Positions 25,521 through 34,983 of a stretch of DNA of 64,000 nt are shown one piece after another. Source of the DNA: Faucicola sp041855445. GTDB lineage: Bacteria; Pseudomonadota; Gammaproteobacteria; Pseudomonadales; Moraxellaceae. The position numbers and the translations under genes were made by a program. Position 1 is the first letter of the stretch; the number at the start of each line of letters is the position of its first letter. Where the stretch lies: the NCBI GenBank assembly GCA_041855445.1, contig JBHAEG010000044.1, positions 1 through 64,000 of the forward strand. Direction: 5' to 3'. The notes beneath the pieces were generated by a model. That model saw only the letters and a program-made list of their open reading frames with translations, was not told where the DNA came from and ran no database searches.

Positions 25521-27512
25521 ATGAGTGACCATCACATTATTGAACAAATTATTTCTCAAGCCGATATCGTAAAAATTATTGGCAAACACGTTGAGCTAAA
25601 GCGTGCTGGTAGTGAATTTAAAGGTTGTTGCCCATTTCATGGCGAAAAAACGCCATCATTTTTTGTTAATCCTCAAAAAGGTTTATATAACTGTTTTGGT
25701 TGTCATGCTTCAGGCAATGCTTTAACTTTTTTAAAAGAATATGAACACCTTACTACTCGTGAAGCGTTACAAGAGTTATCACAACAAACAGGCATTGAAC
25801 TGCCAAAAGAGCCAAGTAATCCTAACTATTTTTATCGAAAAGCAGTTCCCATTGTTCCCCAGCAACAGGCTATTCCTCAAGAAATTGTTTATCAAAACTA
25901 TCATGAGTTTGAAGTTAATCCTTATCATCAGTGGCAACCTATTAGTGAATTTTCCCCAACAACTGATAATTTAATGCCAATCGATAATTCAGGTAATTTA
26001 TATGATTTATTAATAAAAATTAACCAATTTTACCAAAAACAACTTTGGCAAAATCCATTTGTTTTGAATTATTTTCGTGAACGTGGCTTAAGTGATGCAA
26101 CCATATTAGAATTTGAGTTAGGTTTTGCTCCAAATGGTTGGCAACATTTAGAACAAGCCTTTCCACAAGATATTGAAGGCTTAAAAATTTTAGGATTGGT
26201 GCGAACTTCTCAACAAGGTAAGGATTTTGATTTATTACGTCAGCGGGTAATTTTTCCAATTCGTGACCATCAAGGCAGAACGATTGGTTTTGCAGGTCGG
26301 TCATTATCTGATGAAAATCAGCCAAAATATATTAATTCTAGCGACTCACCTGTGTTTCATAAACAGCATGTTTTATATGGTTTGTTTGAAGGACGCAAAG
26401 CCAAAGCTAAAAACTGGCTGGTAGTTGAAGGATATATGGACGTTATCAGTTTGCATCAAGCAGGTGTTTATGGGGCAGTAGCCTCAATGGGAACAGCAAT
26501 TGCAACCAGTCAAATTGATAAGTTATTTCAGTTAAACTCAACATTAACTTTATGTTTTGATGGTGATAATGCAGGACAAACAGCATCATGGCGGGCAATG
26601 GAAGCTAGTTTGCCAATATTGACAGACAGTCGAGAATTACGATTTTTAACGCTACCTAACCAACATGACCCTGATAGCTTTGTTAAAGCGTATGGTCAAT
26701 CGGCGATGCAACAACAAATAGAACAAGCAAAGCCATTATCAGAATATATTTTTTCAATTTTAACTAGACGTTATGATATTCATGTTGTTGAAAATCTTAG
26801 TAAATTATTGAATGAATTAGATATTTTGACAAAAAAACTACCAAAAGGTAGTTATGGCTGGTTGTTAAAGGGTGATATTCGTAAACGTTTGGGACTGGGT
26901 AAACGCCAACAGGTCAAGGTTGCTCAAGATGCATTATTAAATTTTTCTGGAGAATTGACTGCCCAATTACAATTACAATTATGTTTTTTATATCAACCAC
27001 AGTTATTGGGTAATCAAATTGATGGTGAAAATAATTCGTCACTGATTGAACATATTTATCAACTATCTGGTGCAGAAAAAGTAAAACAAAAAAATTTGAC
27101 TTCTAATCTTGATTTACCAGCTTACCCACAATTAACTTGGGCAGAAATTGCTGATAAACATTTATTAGCTTTGATTAATAATATTCAACAAATTCAGCTG
27201 GCAAGAGATGCGTTTAAACAGCAAATTAATCTTGATGAAATTGCTTTGATTAATGTGAATGCTCATTTTATTTTAGCAAGTTTGCCAAGCGAACAACGTC
27301 AATTTTTAACACCACGTTGGATAACATTTTTTTCTGAATTAAGTCAAAGATTTGTTGTTGATGTGTCAGATTTAGTGATTGAAATTTTAACTCAGTTAAT
27401 TTTAGATACATTACAAAAAAAGATAAAATCTGAAAAACAAATTGTTTATCAAAAATATTTACGAGACCAGTTACAAACTATTTTTAGCTGGCATCAACAG
27501 TGGCGAGAGTAA
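25521..27512 (+). CDS. dnaG: DNA primase DnaG
   Basis: DnaG synthesises RNA primers for replication. I use ATG 25521, which has GGGG 8 bases upstream, rather than the TTG just before it. The zinc-binding domain has Cys37, His40, Cys58 and Cys61 (CPFH and CFGC). The TOPRIM core has VVEGYMDV, CFDGDNAG and DPDSFVKAYG. A helical C-terminal DnaB-binding domain fills about 440-663. An insertion rich in Pro/Gln (about 95-150) lies between zinc and core domains. Unlike the E. coli rpsU-dnaG-rpoD operon, it is alone here; rpoD is 20 kb away. Confidence 0.95.
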   Translation: MSDHHIIEQIISQADIVKIIGKHVELKRAGSEFKGCCPFHGEKTPSFFVNPQKGLYNCFGCHASGNALTFLKEYEHLTTREALQELSQQTGIELPKEPSNPNYFYRKAVPIVPQQQAIPQEIVYQNYHEFEVNPYHQWQPISEFSPTTDNLMPIDNSGNLYDLLIKINQFYQKQLWQNPFVLNYFRERGLSDATILEFELGFAPNGWQHLEQAFPQDIEGLKILGLVRTSQQGKDFDLLRQRVIFPIRDHQGRTIGFAGRSLSDENQPKYINSSDSPVFHKQHVLYGLFEGRKAKAKNWLVVEGYMDVISLHQAGVYGAVASMGTAIATSQIDKLFQLNSTLTLCFDGDNAGQTASWRAMEASLPILTDSRELRFLTLPNQHDPDSFVKAYGQSAMQQQIEQAKPLSEYIFSILTRRYDIHVVENLSKLLNELDILTKKLPKGSYGWLLKGDIRKRLGLGKRQQVKVAQDALLNFSGELTAQLQLQLCFLYQPQLLGNQIDGENNSSLIEHIYQLSGAEKVKQKNLTSNLDLPAYPQLTWAEIADKHLLALINNIQQIQLARDAFKQQINLDEIALINVNAHFILASLPSEQRQFLTPRWITFFSELSQRFVVDVSDLVIEILTQLILDTLQKKIKSEKQIVYQKYLRDQLQTIFSWHQQWRE

Positions 27513-27580
27513 CAAGGAATTAAACAGTATCAAAAATCTAATATTAGTTTAATGAAAGTGCTACTCTGATAATAAGTAAA

Positions 27581-27623
27581 GACAACTTGAGCAAAAAGAT
27601 TATCAGTCATCGCTTAAGTTGTC
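27581..27623. repeat. Long inverted repeat between dnaG and sat
   Basis: GACAACTTGAGC pairs with GCTTAAGTTGTC (one G-U pair) around 19 bases. It sits in the gap where the two genes converge and may act as a terminator, but there is no clear T run on either side. Confidence 0.5.
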
Positions 27624-27648
27624 ATTATCATATGCAAATAAGCAAAAT

Positions 27649-28893
27649 TTATACTGCAGAATGTCCTTTTAATTCAACAGTGGTTTTTTCATCTTCGGCT
27701 AAACCTTGATAATATTCTCGTAATATGGCTAGTACTTCAGGACGGCTAAAGTTGGCAGGTACGTCTTGACCTTCAGATAAGGCTTTGCGTAATTTTGTCC
27801 CTGACACTTTCACATGAAAACGTTCGTCATGCGGACAAGTTTTAGTTGATGCCATTGAGTCGCAGGCATCACACCAAAATGTCCAGTCAATTTTTAATGG
27901 CTTAGTAATTAAATCATTGTCTTGTAATGTATCAAAGATTTTTTGGGCATCAAACGCTCCGTAATAATCGCCGACACCAGCATGGTCTCGTCCAACAATT
28001 AAATGACTACAGCCATAATTTTGACGGAAAATAGCATGTAATAAGGCTTCTTTTGGTCCTGCGTAACGCATATCAAGAGGATAACCAGCCTGAATAACGG
28101 TATCTTTTCTAAAATAGTTATCGATTAATGTTGCGATGGCTTTTTGTCTGACATCGGCAGGGATATCGCCTGCTTTTAATGCACCAAGTAAGGAATGGAT
28201 TAATACACCATCACAAATTTCAATAGCGATTTTTGCTAAATATTCATGTGAACGGTGCATTGGATTACGAGTTTGAAACGCTGCAACTGTTTTCCAACCT
28301 TTCTCAATAAAAATTTGTCTAGTTTGGGCTGGGGTTAAGTAAATATCGCCATATTTTTCAGGAAATCCACCCTCGCTGAGTACAACTACATCACCTGCTA
28401 AATTAACATCACCTTGAGCCATGACTAGTGCAACGCCAGGGTGAGCAATGTCAGTTGTACCAAAAACCGCTTGGCATTCATAATTTTTATCAATTTCATA
28501 TTTTTCTGATAAGGTTAAAATTCCTAAGATGTCATCATCAGCATGAATGAGAGCAATCTCATCACCAATGTTTAATGTATCAGCGGTGGTTTTATCGGTT
28601 GAGAGTGTAATTGGAATTGACCAAAATACCCCTGCATTATCACCTGTGCTAAGGTGCATATTATCGCAGACACTTTGCCAGTCAGCCTTATTCATAAAGC
28701 CATCAAGTGGAGTAAACCCACCAATACCAAGCATAATTAAATCGCCTGCTTCACGGGAGCTGATACGAATTTTAGGTAAATTTATTGCTTTTTGTTTGGC
28801 TTGAACTAAAGCATCTCCTGTTAATAATTTTTCTTTTAATGTTGGGCTACCATGTGGCGGAACAAGTCCTGTATAAATTTGGCGATGGCTCAT
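27649..28893 (-). CDS. sat: Sulfate adenylyltransferase (homo-oligomeric ATP sulfurylase)
   Basis: Sat activates sulfate with ATP to adenosine phosphosulfate (APS). This is the single-chain type, unlike E. coli CysDN. Its 414 residues include a PUA-like N-terminal domain (1-165), then the nucleotidyltransferase domain. The active-site motifs are QTRNPMHRSHE and GRDHAGVGDYYG, and a zinc-type CDACDSMASTKTC cluster is also seen. No APS-kinase domain is fused at the end. It is divergent from the cysI-DUF934-cysH-cysG operon across 203 bases, so both are likely controlled together by sulfur supply. Confidence 0.95.
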   Translation of the reverse strand: MSHRQIYTGLVPPHGSPTLKEKLLTGDALVQAKQKAINLPKIRISSREAGDLIMLGIGGFTPLDGFMNKADWQSVCDNMHLSTGDNAGVFWSIPITLSTDKTTADTLNIGDEIALIHADDDILGILTLSEKYEIDKNYECQAVFGTTDIAHPGVALVMAQGDVNLAGDVVVLSEGGFPEKYGDIYLTPAQTRQIFIEKGWKTVAAFQTRNPMHRSHEYLAKIAIEICDGVLIHSLLGALKAGDIPADVRQKAIATLIDNYFRKDTVIQAGYPLDMRYAGPKEALLHAIFRQNYGCSHLIVGRDHAGVGDYYGAFDAQKIFDTLQDNDLITKPLKIDWTFWCDACDSMASTKTCPHDERFHVKVSGTKLRKALSEGQDVPANFSRPEVLAILREYYQGLAEDEKTTVELKGHSAV

Positions 28894-29096
28894 ATTATCT
28901 ACCTATTTGATGGGGTAATTTTTTGGGTGAATTAATTGTAGGTTAGTATGCTAAAGAATTTTTGTTATGAATATAAATGCAGATTTTCGATATGCTTATG
29001 AATTATTAGAATTTAGTAAATTATCATAACTGCCCTAAGATAGGCACGGCAAAGCAGGCATTTGCAAGCAACATGATAATAAAAACCGAGGTAGCT

Positions 29097-30770
29097 ATGT
29101 ATCAGTATAACGCCATTGACCAGCAACTTGTTGATGACAGAGTGGCTCAATTTCGTGACCAAACTCAACGATTTTTGGCAGGAAAACTGACCGAAGAAGA
29201 ATTTTTACCATTGCGTCTAATGAATGGCTTATATGTACAACGTCAAGCACCTATGTTACGCATTGCAATTCCTTATGGATTGTTAGCAAGTTATCAGTTA
29301 CGTAAATTGGCAGATATTAGCGAAAAGTATGATAGAGGTTATGGGCATTTTACCACCCGAACCAATGTGCAACTAAATTGGGTAAAAATTGAACAAGTAC
29401 CTGATATTCTTGCAGAACTTGCTGATGTACAAATGCACGCTATCCAAACATCGGGTAACTGTATCCGTAATACAACCACTGACCCCTACGCTGGTGTTAA
29501 TCAAGGTGAAATTGCCGACCCTCGTCCTTATTGTGAAATTATTAGACAATGGTCTACTTTTCACCCAGAATTTACCTACTTGCCACGTAAATTTAAAATA
29601 GCGGTGATTGGTAGTCAAGAAGACCGAGCGGCGACCCAATTACACGATATAGGTTTACATTTAGTGAAAAATCAGGCGGGCGAGCTAGGCTTTGAAGTGA
29701 TTGTAGGTGGTGGCTTAGGACGTACGCCAATTATTGGTAAAGTGATTTGCCAATTTTTGCCTGAACGTCACTTATTATCTTATCTTGATGCAATTTTAAG
29801 AGTGTATAACCAATATGGAAGACGAGATAATAAATATAAAGCTCGTATCAAAATTTTAGTAGAAAGTATGGGCGTTGAGGCTTTTCGTCAAGCCGTTGAG
29901 ACCGAATGGCAACAGTCAAGCAAAGATGGCGAACTGACATTACAGCCCAAACACATTGCCCATGCAAAAACTTTTTTTAGTGTACCAAGTTATCAATCAT
30001 TTACCGATGATGAGCTGGCACAACAACAAAAACAACTCGATAAACAGTTTGCTGAACATAGCGACTTTGCGACATGGTATCAACATAACACCAAACAGCA
30101 TAAACAAGCTGGTTATCGTATTGTGATTATTTCCTTAAAACATTATTTACAAGAAACTGGCGATATTACCGCAGTACAAATGCGAGTTTTAGCTGATTTA
30201 GCTGACAACTATAGTTTTAGCGAAATTCGTGGTACGCATCATCAAAATTTAGTACTTGCTGATGTGAAAGTGAGTGATATTTTTCAAGTTTGGCAAGTGT
30301 TGCAACAATACAATTTAGCTCGAGCTAATATTGGTAAACTGACCGATATCATCGCTTGTCCTGGGTTTGACTATTGTTCACTTGCTAATGCCAGCACCTT
30401 AAATATTGTTAATCAAATTAACCAACACTTTGATGATGTGGACTATATTTATGATTTGGGCGACATTCGGTTAAATATTTCAGGGTGTATGAATGCCTGT
30501 GCCCATCATCACGTTGGTGATATTGGTATTTTAGGAGTAGATAAAAAAGGTGAACATTGGTATCAAATTTCATTGGGTGGTACATCAAGTGAAGAAGCAA
30601 AATTAGGCAAAATTTTAGGAAAAGCGGTTGCTGTCGATAATGTTGCCGAAACTTTGGATAAAATTTTACAGGTGTATGTAGAAAAACGCCAACAAGATGA
30701 AGCATTTGCCGAAGTTGTACAACGTTTGGGAATTGAGCCATTTAAGGAACGAGTTTATGCCAATCATTAA
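29097..30770 (+). CDS. cysI: Sulfite reductase hemoprotein (nitrite/sulfite reductase family)
   Basis: This ferredoxin- or flavoprotein-linked enzyme reduces sulfite to sulfide using siroheme and a 4Fe-4S cluster. I start it at ATG 29097 because GAGGT lies just upstream; the frame is open from 29073. Its 557 residues contain two ferredoxin-like half domains and two siroheme/4Fe-4S modules. The cluster cysteines are Cys421 and Cys427 (CPGFDYC) and Cys464 and Cys468 (CMNAC). Sulfite rather than nitrite as substrate is inferred from the neighbours sat, cysH and cysG. No cysJ flavoprotein is present, so the electron donor is unknown. Confidence 0.9.
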   Translation: MYQYNAIDQQLVDDRVAQFRDQTQRFLAGKLTEEEFLPLRLMNGLYVQRQAPMLRIAIPYGLLASYQLRKLADISEKYDRGYGHFTTRTNVQLNWVKIEQVPDILAELADVQMHAIQTSGNCIRNTTTDPYAGVNQGEIADPRPYCEIIRQWSTFHPEFTYLPRKFKIAVIGSQEDRAATQLHDIGLHLVKNQAGELGFEVIVGGGLGRTPIIGKVICQFLPERHLLSYLDAILRVYNQYGRRDNKYKARIKILVESMGVEAFRQAVETEWQQSSKDGELTLQPKHIAHAKTFFSVPSYQSFTDDELAQQQKQLDKQFAEHSDFATWYQHNTKQHKQAGYRIVIISLKHYLQETGDITAVQMRVLADLADNYSFSEIRGTHHQNLVLADVKVSDIFQVWQVLQQYNLARANIGKLTDIIACPGFDYCSLANASTLNIVNQINQHFDDVDYIYDLGDIRLNISGCMNACAHHHVGDIGILGVDKKGEHWYQISLGGTSSEEAKLGKILGKAVAVDNVAETLDKILQVYVEKRQQDEAFAEVVQRLGIEPFKERVYANH

Positions 30771-31317
30771 TCAACAACAAGCTTTAACAGATATTCAAAG
30801 TCAAACTTTCACTGTGGCAGAATTGTTAGAAAATCAACCAATAGCGACAAATATTAATGAGGTTTTATTAGATATTCGCCAATATGCCGATATTGATAGT
30901 CAAAAGCTGATTGAGTGTTTAGAGAAAATAAAAAATCAATCCAGTCAGTTAAAAAATATTGGAATAATTTTGGCAGGTGATGTGGACTTACAACAAATCG
31001 AACCTGTATTGTCAAAAATTTTATTAATTATCAATGTGATAGTTATTGATTTTGCAGTGTTTCGTGATGGACGGGGCTATAGTTTAATCAAAGCTATTCG
31101 CCAACTCACGAATTTTCATCAGCAAATTATTTGGCGAGCGATGGGCTATATTATCCCTGACACATTACCTTTGTTGGCAAAAGTTGGGTTTAGCCAGTTT
31201 GTGATTGCCGATGAATTATTGACCAAAGATTACTTTAACGCTTTTGATGTTATTCGTCATGACTATGATGGCGGTAAAATCAAACAATTACCTATGTTTT
31301 CAAGTTTAGTTAATTAA
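30757..31317 (+). CDS. DUF934-family protein of the sulfite reduction operon
   Basis: The protein has 186 residues. I use ATG 30757, which has AAGGA upstream and overlaps the cysI stop by 14 bases; the frame opens 60 bases earlier. DUF934 proteins recur next to cysI and cysH in proteobacteria and are often annotated as probably involved in sulfite reduction. Visible blocks include FRDGRGYS (near residue 100) and the pattern RAMGYIIPDTLP. I see no cofactor motif. A role as assembly factor or donor for the CysI enzyme is plausible but inferred from position only. Confidence 0.82.
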   Translation: MPIINQQQALTDIQSQTFTVAELLENQPIATNINEVLLDIRQYADIDSQKLIECLEKIKNQSSQLKNIGIILAGDVDLQQIEPVLSKILLIINVIVIDFAVFRDGRGYSLIKAIRQLTNFHQQIIWRAMGYIIPDTLPLLAKVGFSQFVIADELLTKDYFNAFDVIRHDYDGGKIKQLPMFSSLVN

Positions 31318-31327
31318 GGAATAAAAC

Positions 31328-31957
31328 ATGACATTAGCATTAGACCTTGTTCAAGCAAATCAACAATTACAAGGAAAATCAGCGGAGCAAATCGTTGAAT
31401 GGGCATTGGCTCAGGCTAAAAACCCAATTATTACTACAAATTTCCGTCCTTATGAAGCGGTGATTTTGCATCTGGTTAGCCAACAAAAGCCTGATATTCC
31501 TGTGTTATTTGTAGATTCTGGCTATAACACAGAAGCTACTTATCGTTTTGCGTTATCTGTGATTAAACAGTTGAATTTAAATGTAATTACTTACATTCCA
31601 CAGCAAACACGAGCATATCGTGACGTTGTGTTTAATGGTATTCCAAGCGTAGATAACCCAGCTCATGTGACATTTACTGAACAAGTAAAATTAGAACCAT
31701 TTAGTCGAGCATTAAAAGAAATTCAACCTGATTTATGGATTAATGCTATTCGTAAAGACCAAACAGAGTTCCGTCAATCGCTTGATGTGGTGACTGCAAG
31801 TAAAGATGGTATTATTAAAGTTGCCCCATTATTTCATTGGAATGATAATGATTTAGAAGCATATTTAGCAAAATTTCAATTACCTAACGAATTTGATTAC
31901 TTTGACCCGACCAAAGTCGAAGAAAATCGCGAATGTGGATTACATACCCAACTATGA
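31328..31957 (+). CDS. cysH: Phosphoadenylyl-sulfate reductase family protein
   Basis: CysH reduces the activated sulfate to sulfite using thioredoxin. The P-loop-like segment ITTNFRPYEAVILHLV and the strand LFVDSGYNTEATY are of the PAPS-reductase fold. The catalytic cysteine is Cys203 in ECGLH near the C-terminus. APS reductases carry a CC...CxxC set for a 4Fe-4S cluster, but the CC position here reads FT (TFTEQVKLEPF) and the second pair is missing. That points to the PAPS type, which needs APS kinase. At 209 residues it is shorter than E. coli CysH (244). It overlaps cysG by 4 bases (ATGA). Confidence 0.85.
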   Translation: MTLALDLVQANQQLQGKSAEQIVEWALAQAKNPIITTNFRPYEAVILHLVSQQKPDIPVLFVDSGYNTEATYRFALSVIKQLNLNVITYIPQQTRAYRDVVFNGIPSVDNPAHVTFTEQVKLEPFSRALKEIQPDLWINAIRKDQTEFRQSLDVVTASKDGIIKVAPLFHWNDNDLEAYLAKFQLPNEFDYFDPTKVEENRECGLHTQL

Positions 31958-33354
31958 ACAGTTTGCCGTTATTTTTCAATTTAGCTGACCGTCCCGTGCT
32001 TATCGTGGGCGGTGGTGATATTGCGTTACGCAAAGCTGATTTGCTTGAACGAGCGGGAGCAAAAATTACTTTTGTAGCGTTACAGTTTCATGCAGACATT
32101 TTGCAACGTTTTTCTAACACTTCTCGTCATCAGCTAAAACAACATGCTTATAATGCGTCATGTCTTGATGGACAAAGTTTGGTAATTGTCACAACTAATG
32201 ACCGTCAAGTTAATCAACAAGTTTTTTTTGATGCGGAAAGTCGTAATATTCCTGTCAATGTCGTGGATAATCCTGATTTATGTCGATTTATTTTTCCAGC
32301 GATTATTGATAGAAATCCGATTACAGTTGCCGTGTCAAGTTCTGGAAAATCCCCTGTTTTAGCTAGATTATTACGAGCAAAATTAGAAAGCGTTATTCCA
32401 AAACAATACGGTGAATTAGCTGGGCTGGCAGGTAAATTTCGGGAAAAAGTGAAACATACTTTACCGCATTTGACAGCTCGCCGTCAGTTTTGGGAACAGG
32501 CTTTGACGGGCAATGTGGCAGAGTCAATTTTTGCTAATAATCCTGAAAAAGCTGAAGCACAATTGCAAGATTTATTACAACATTATCAAGAAAACATTGA
32601 TAAAAATCCTGAAAAATTAGGAAAAGTGTATATCGTTGGTGCAGGAGCTGGCGACCCTGAATTATTGACATTTAAGGCCTTACGCCTAATGCAACAAGCA
32701 GATATCATCTTTTATGATAATTTAGTATCAGCATCGATTTTAGATTTGTGTCGCCGAGATGCCAGTAAAATTTATGTTGGAAAAAAACGTAGTAATCATG
32801 CGGTGCAACAACAAAATATTAATCAATTATTGGTCGAACATGCCAAACAAGGAAAACGAGTATTACGCCTAAAAGGTGGCGACCCATTTATATTTGGGCG
32901 TGGTGGTGAAGAAGCAGAATATTTAGTGCAGGCAGGCGTTGATTATGAAATAGTTGCAGGTATTACTTCGGCAACGGCAGCCGCAAGCTGTGCTGGTATA
33001 CCCCTAACTCATCGAGATTATGCCCAATCAGTAAAATTTGTCACAGGTTGTTTAAAAACTAATACCATTAATGAAAATTATCAAGACTTATTAGATGACA
33101 GTCAAACAGTGGTATTTTATATGGGATTAAATGCGTTACCAACTTTAACACAAGGATTAATATCCGCAGGAAAATCGGCAGATACGCCAATTGCAATCGT
33201 ATCCAATGCCAGCTTGCCAAATCAACAAGTACTAACAGGCACATTAAATGATATTGTCGCAAAACAGGAACAAGCTAAATTGCCTGCCCCTGCCTTACTC
33301 ATTATGGGAAATGTCGTAAAACTACATCAAAAATTAGCTTGGTTTGCAAAATAA
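31954..33354 (+). CDS. cysG: Siroheme synthase CysG
   Basis: CysG makes siroheme, the prosthetic group of the CysI enzyme two genes upstream. It fuses two activities in 466 residues. The N-terminal half (1-205) is the precorrin-2 dehydrogenase/ferrochelatase, opening with VLIVGGGDIALRKADLL. The C-terminal half (from about 218) is the uroporphyrinogen III methyltransferase, with KVYIVGAGAGDPELLT and LRLKGGDPFIFGRGGEE. I start it at ATG 31954, overlapping the cysH stop, although the frame opens at 31933. It ends 9 bases before the convergent purB, without a visible terminator. Confidence 0.94.
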   Translation: MNSLPLFFNLADRPVLIVGGGDIALRKADLLERAGAKITFVALQFHADILQRFSNTSRHQLKQHAYNASCLDGQSLVIVTTNDRQVNQQVFFDAESRNIPVNVVDNPDLCRFIFPAIIDRNPITVAVSSSGKSPVLARLLRAKLESVIPKQYGELAGLAGKFREKVKHTLPHLTARRQFWEQALTGNVAESIFANNPEKAEAQLQDLLQHYQENIDKNPEKLGKVYIVGAGAGDPELLTFKALRLMQQADIIFYDNLVSASILDLCRRDASKIYVGKKRSNHAVQQQNINQLLVEHAKQGKRVLRLKGGDPFIFGRGGEEAEYLVQAGVDYEIVAGITSATAAASCAGIPLTHRDYAQSVKFVTGCLKTNTINENYQDLLDDSQTVVFYMGLNALPTLTQGLISAGKSADTPIAIVSNASLPNQQVLTGTLNDIVAKQEQAKLPAPALLIMGNVVKLHQKLAWFAK

Positions 33355-33363
33355 TACGCAAGT

Positions 33364-34767
33364 TTAACGAGTTAATTTAGCAATCCAACTATCAATCGCT
33401 AACGCTTGTTGTTCAGCATTACCAATATAACTTGCTGGTGTTAATTCACGCAATCGCTGTTTATCATCAGCACTGACATTATCAAGCTCATGACTATCCA
33501 CAAATGCTAACATCATTTCTCGAGTCATCGCATTGCCACGGGTTAAAGCTTTTAATTTTTCATATGGATTTTCAACACGATAACGACGCATCACCGTTTG
33601 AATAGGTTCAGCAAGTACTTCTTGAGCATTGTCCAAATCTTCTAATAAACGATTTGGATTAATTTCTAACTTACTAATGCCTTTTAGACACGCCTCATAA
33701 GCAATCATACTTTGAGCCAAACCAACGCCAATATTGCGTAACACAGTCGAATCAGACAAATCTCGTTGCATACGAGAAATCGGCAATTTTTCTCCAAGAT
33801 GGGCTAGCATCGCATTTGCAACCCCTAAATTACCTTCTGAATTTTCAAAATCAATTGGATTAACTTTGTGAGGCATGGTCGAAGAACCCACTTCACCAGC
33901 TTTTAATTTTTGTTTAAAATAGCCCAAACTGATATATTGCCAAATATCACGATTAAAATCCAATAAAATTGTATTAAAACGTTTTACCACATCAAACAAT
34001 TCTGCAATATAATCATGTGGTTCAATCTGTGTAGTATAAGGATTAAACGTTAAATTTAATTGACTTTCAATAAATTGTTGAGCATGAGCCTGCCAATCAA
34101 CCGTTGGATAAGCTGATAAATGAGCATTATAATTACCAACCGCGCCATTAATTTTACCTAATAACTCAACTTGTTTTAACTGTTTTACTTGACGAGCCAA
34201 ACGATAAGCCACATTTGCCATTTCTTTACCCAATGTAGTTGGGCTGGCAGTTTGCCCATGAGTGCGAGATAACATTGGCTGACTTGCGTATTGTTTAGCA
34301 AGATTTACAATAGCATCAACAATTTGTTGCATTGTTGCTAATACAACTTCTCGGCTATCTTTTAACATTAACGCATAAGATAAATTATTAATATCTTCTG
34401 ATGTACAAGCAAAATGAATAAATTCTAAACTATCAACAAGTTTTTCATTACCTTTAAATTTATTTTTAATAAAATATTCAACAGCTTTCACATCATGATT
34501 AGTCGTTTTTTCAATTTCTTTAATTGCTATAGCATCTTCTTCGGAAAAATCATCAACAATACTGTTTAAGAAAGCATTTGTTTCATCATCAAAACAAGTA
34601 AGTTCACCAATGGCAGAATTATTAGCCAAAGCTTGCAACCAACGAATTTCAACAGTAACACGGGCTTTAATTAAACCAAACTCAGACAAATAAGGGCGTA
34701 AGCTATCAGCTTTACTCGCATAACGACCGTCAATCGGTGATAAGGCGGTTAGAGCAGAAAATGTCAT
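33364..34767 (-). CDS. purB: Adenylosuccinate lyase
   Basis: PurB catalyses two fumarate-releasing steps in purine synthesis, the cleavage of SAICAR and of adenylosuccinate. The 467 residues match the long proteobacterial form (456 in E. coli). Landmarks are SPIDGRYASK at the start, TTNHDVKAVEYF, the active-site loop SSTMPHKVNPIDFEN and SRTHGQTASP. A GAGG ribosome site lies 8 bases before the ATG. It is convergent with cysG and monocistronic. Confidence 0.96.
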   Translation of the reverse strand: MTFSALTALSPIDGRYASKADSLRPYLSEFGLIKARVTVEIRWLQALANNSAIGELTCFDDETNAFLNSIVDDFSEEDAIAIKEIEKTTNHDVKAVEYFIKNKFKGNEKLVDSLEFIHFACTSEDINNLSYALMLKDSREVVLATMQQIVDAIVNLAKQYASQPMLSRTHGQTASPTTLGKEMANVAYRLARQVKQLKQVELLGKINGAVGNYNAHLSAYPTVDWQAHAQQFIESQLNLTFNPYTTQIEPHDYIAELFDVVKRFNTILLDFNRDIWQYISLGYFKQKLKAGEVGSSTMPHKVNPIDFENSEGNLGVANAMLAHLGEKLPISRMQRDLSDSTVLRNIGVGLAQSMIAYEACLKGISKLEINPNRLLEDLDNAQEVLAEPIQTVMRRYRVENPYEKLKALTRGNAMTREMMLAFVDSHELDNVSADDKQRLRELTPASYIGNAEQQALAIDSWIAKLTR

Positions 34768-34878
34768 AAATAAACCTCAATAACCAGAAAATGTGTTAAA
34801 TTATAACAAAATACTCAGATAATAGTATAAGTTTTTACTAAAACATTCATAAGAAAGAAGTATATTTTTATTACTATA

Positions 34879-34907
34879 TTGATAATAGTTATCATTTTTA
34901 TTATCAT
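34879..34907 (+). promoter_or_regulatory. Iron-regulated promoter with Fur box upstream of tonB
   Basis: TTGATA (34879-34884), a 17-base spacer and TATCAT (34902-34907) form a promoter. It overlaps a Fur-box-like run starting at 34881 (GATAATAGTTATCATTTTT) that matches 14 of 19 bases of the E. coli consensus. The TTATCAT at its right edge extends it. A second TATAAT lies at 34951. Confidence 0.6.
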
Positions 34908-34983
34908 AACTACCTGTAAATTTGAAAAAATATTTTAAGATTTGTTTTTATATAATATAAAAGCAATGATTTTGAGGGTAATG

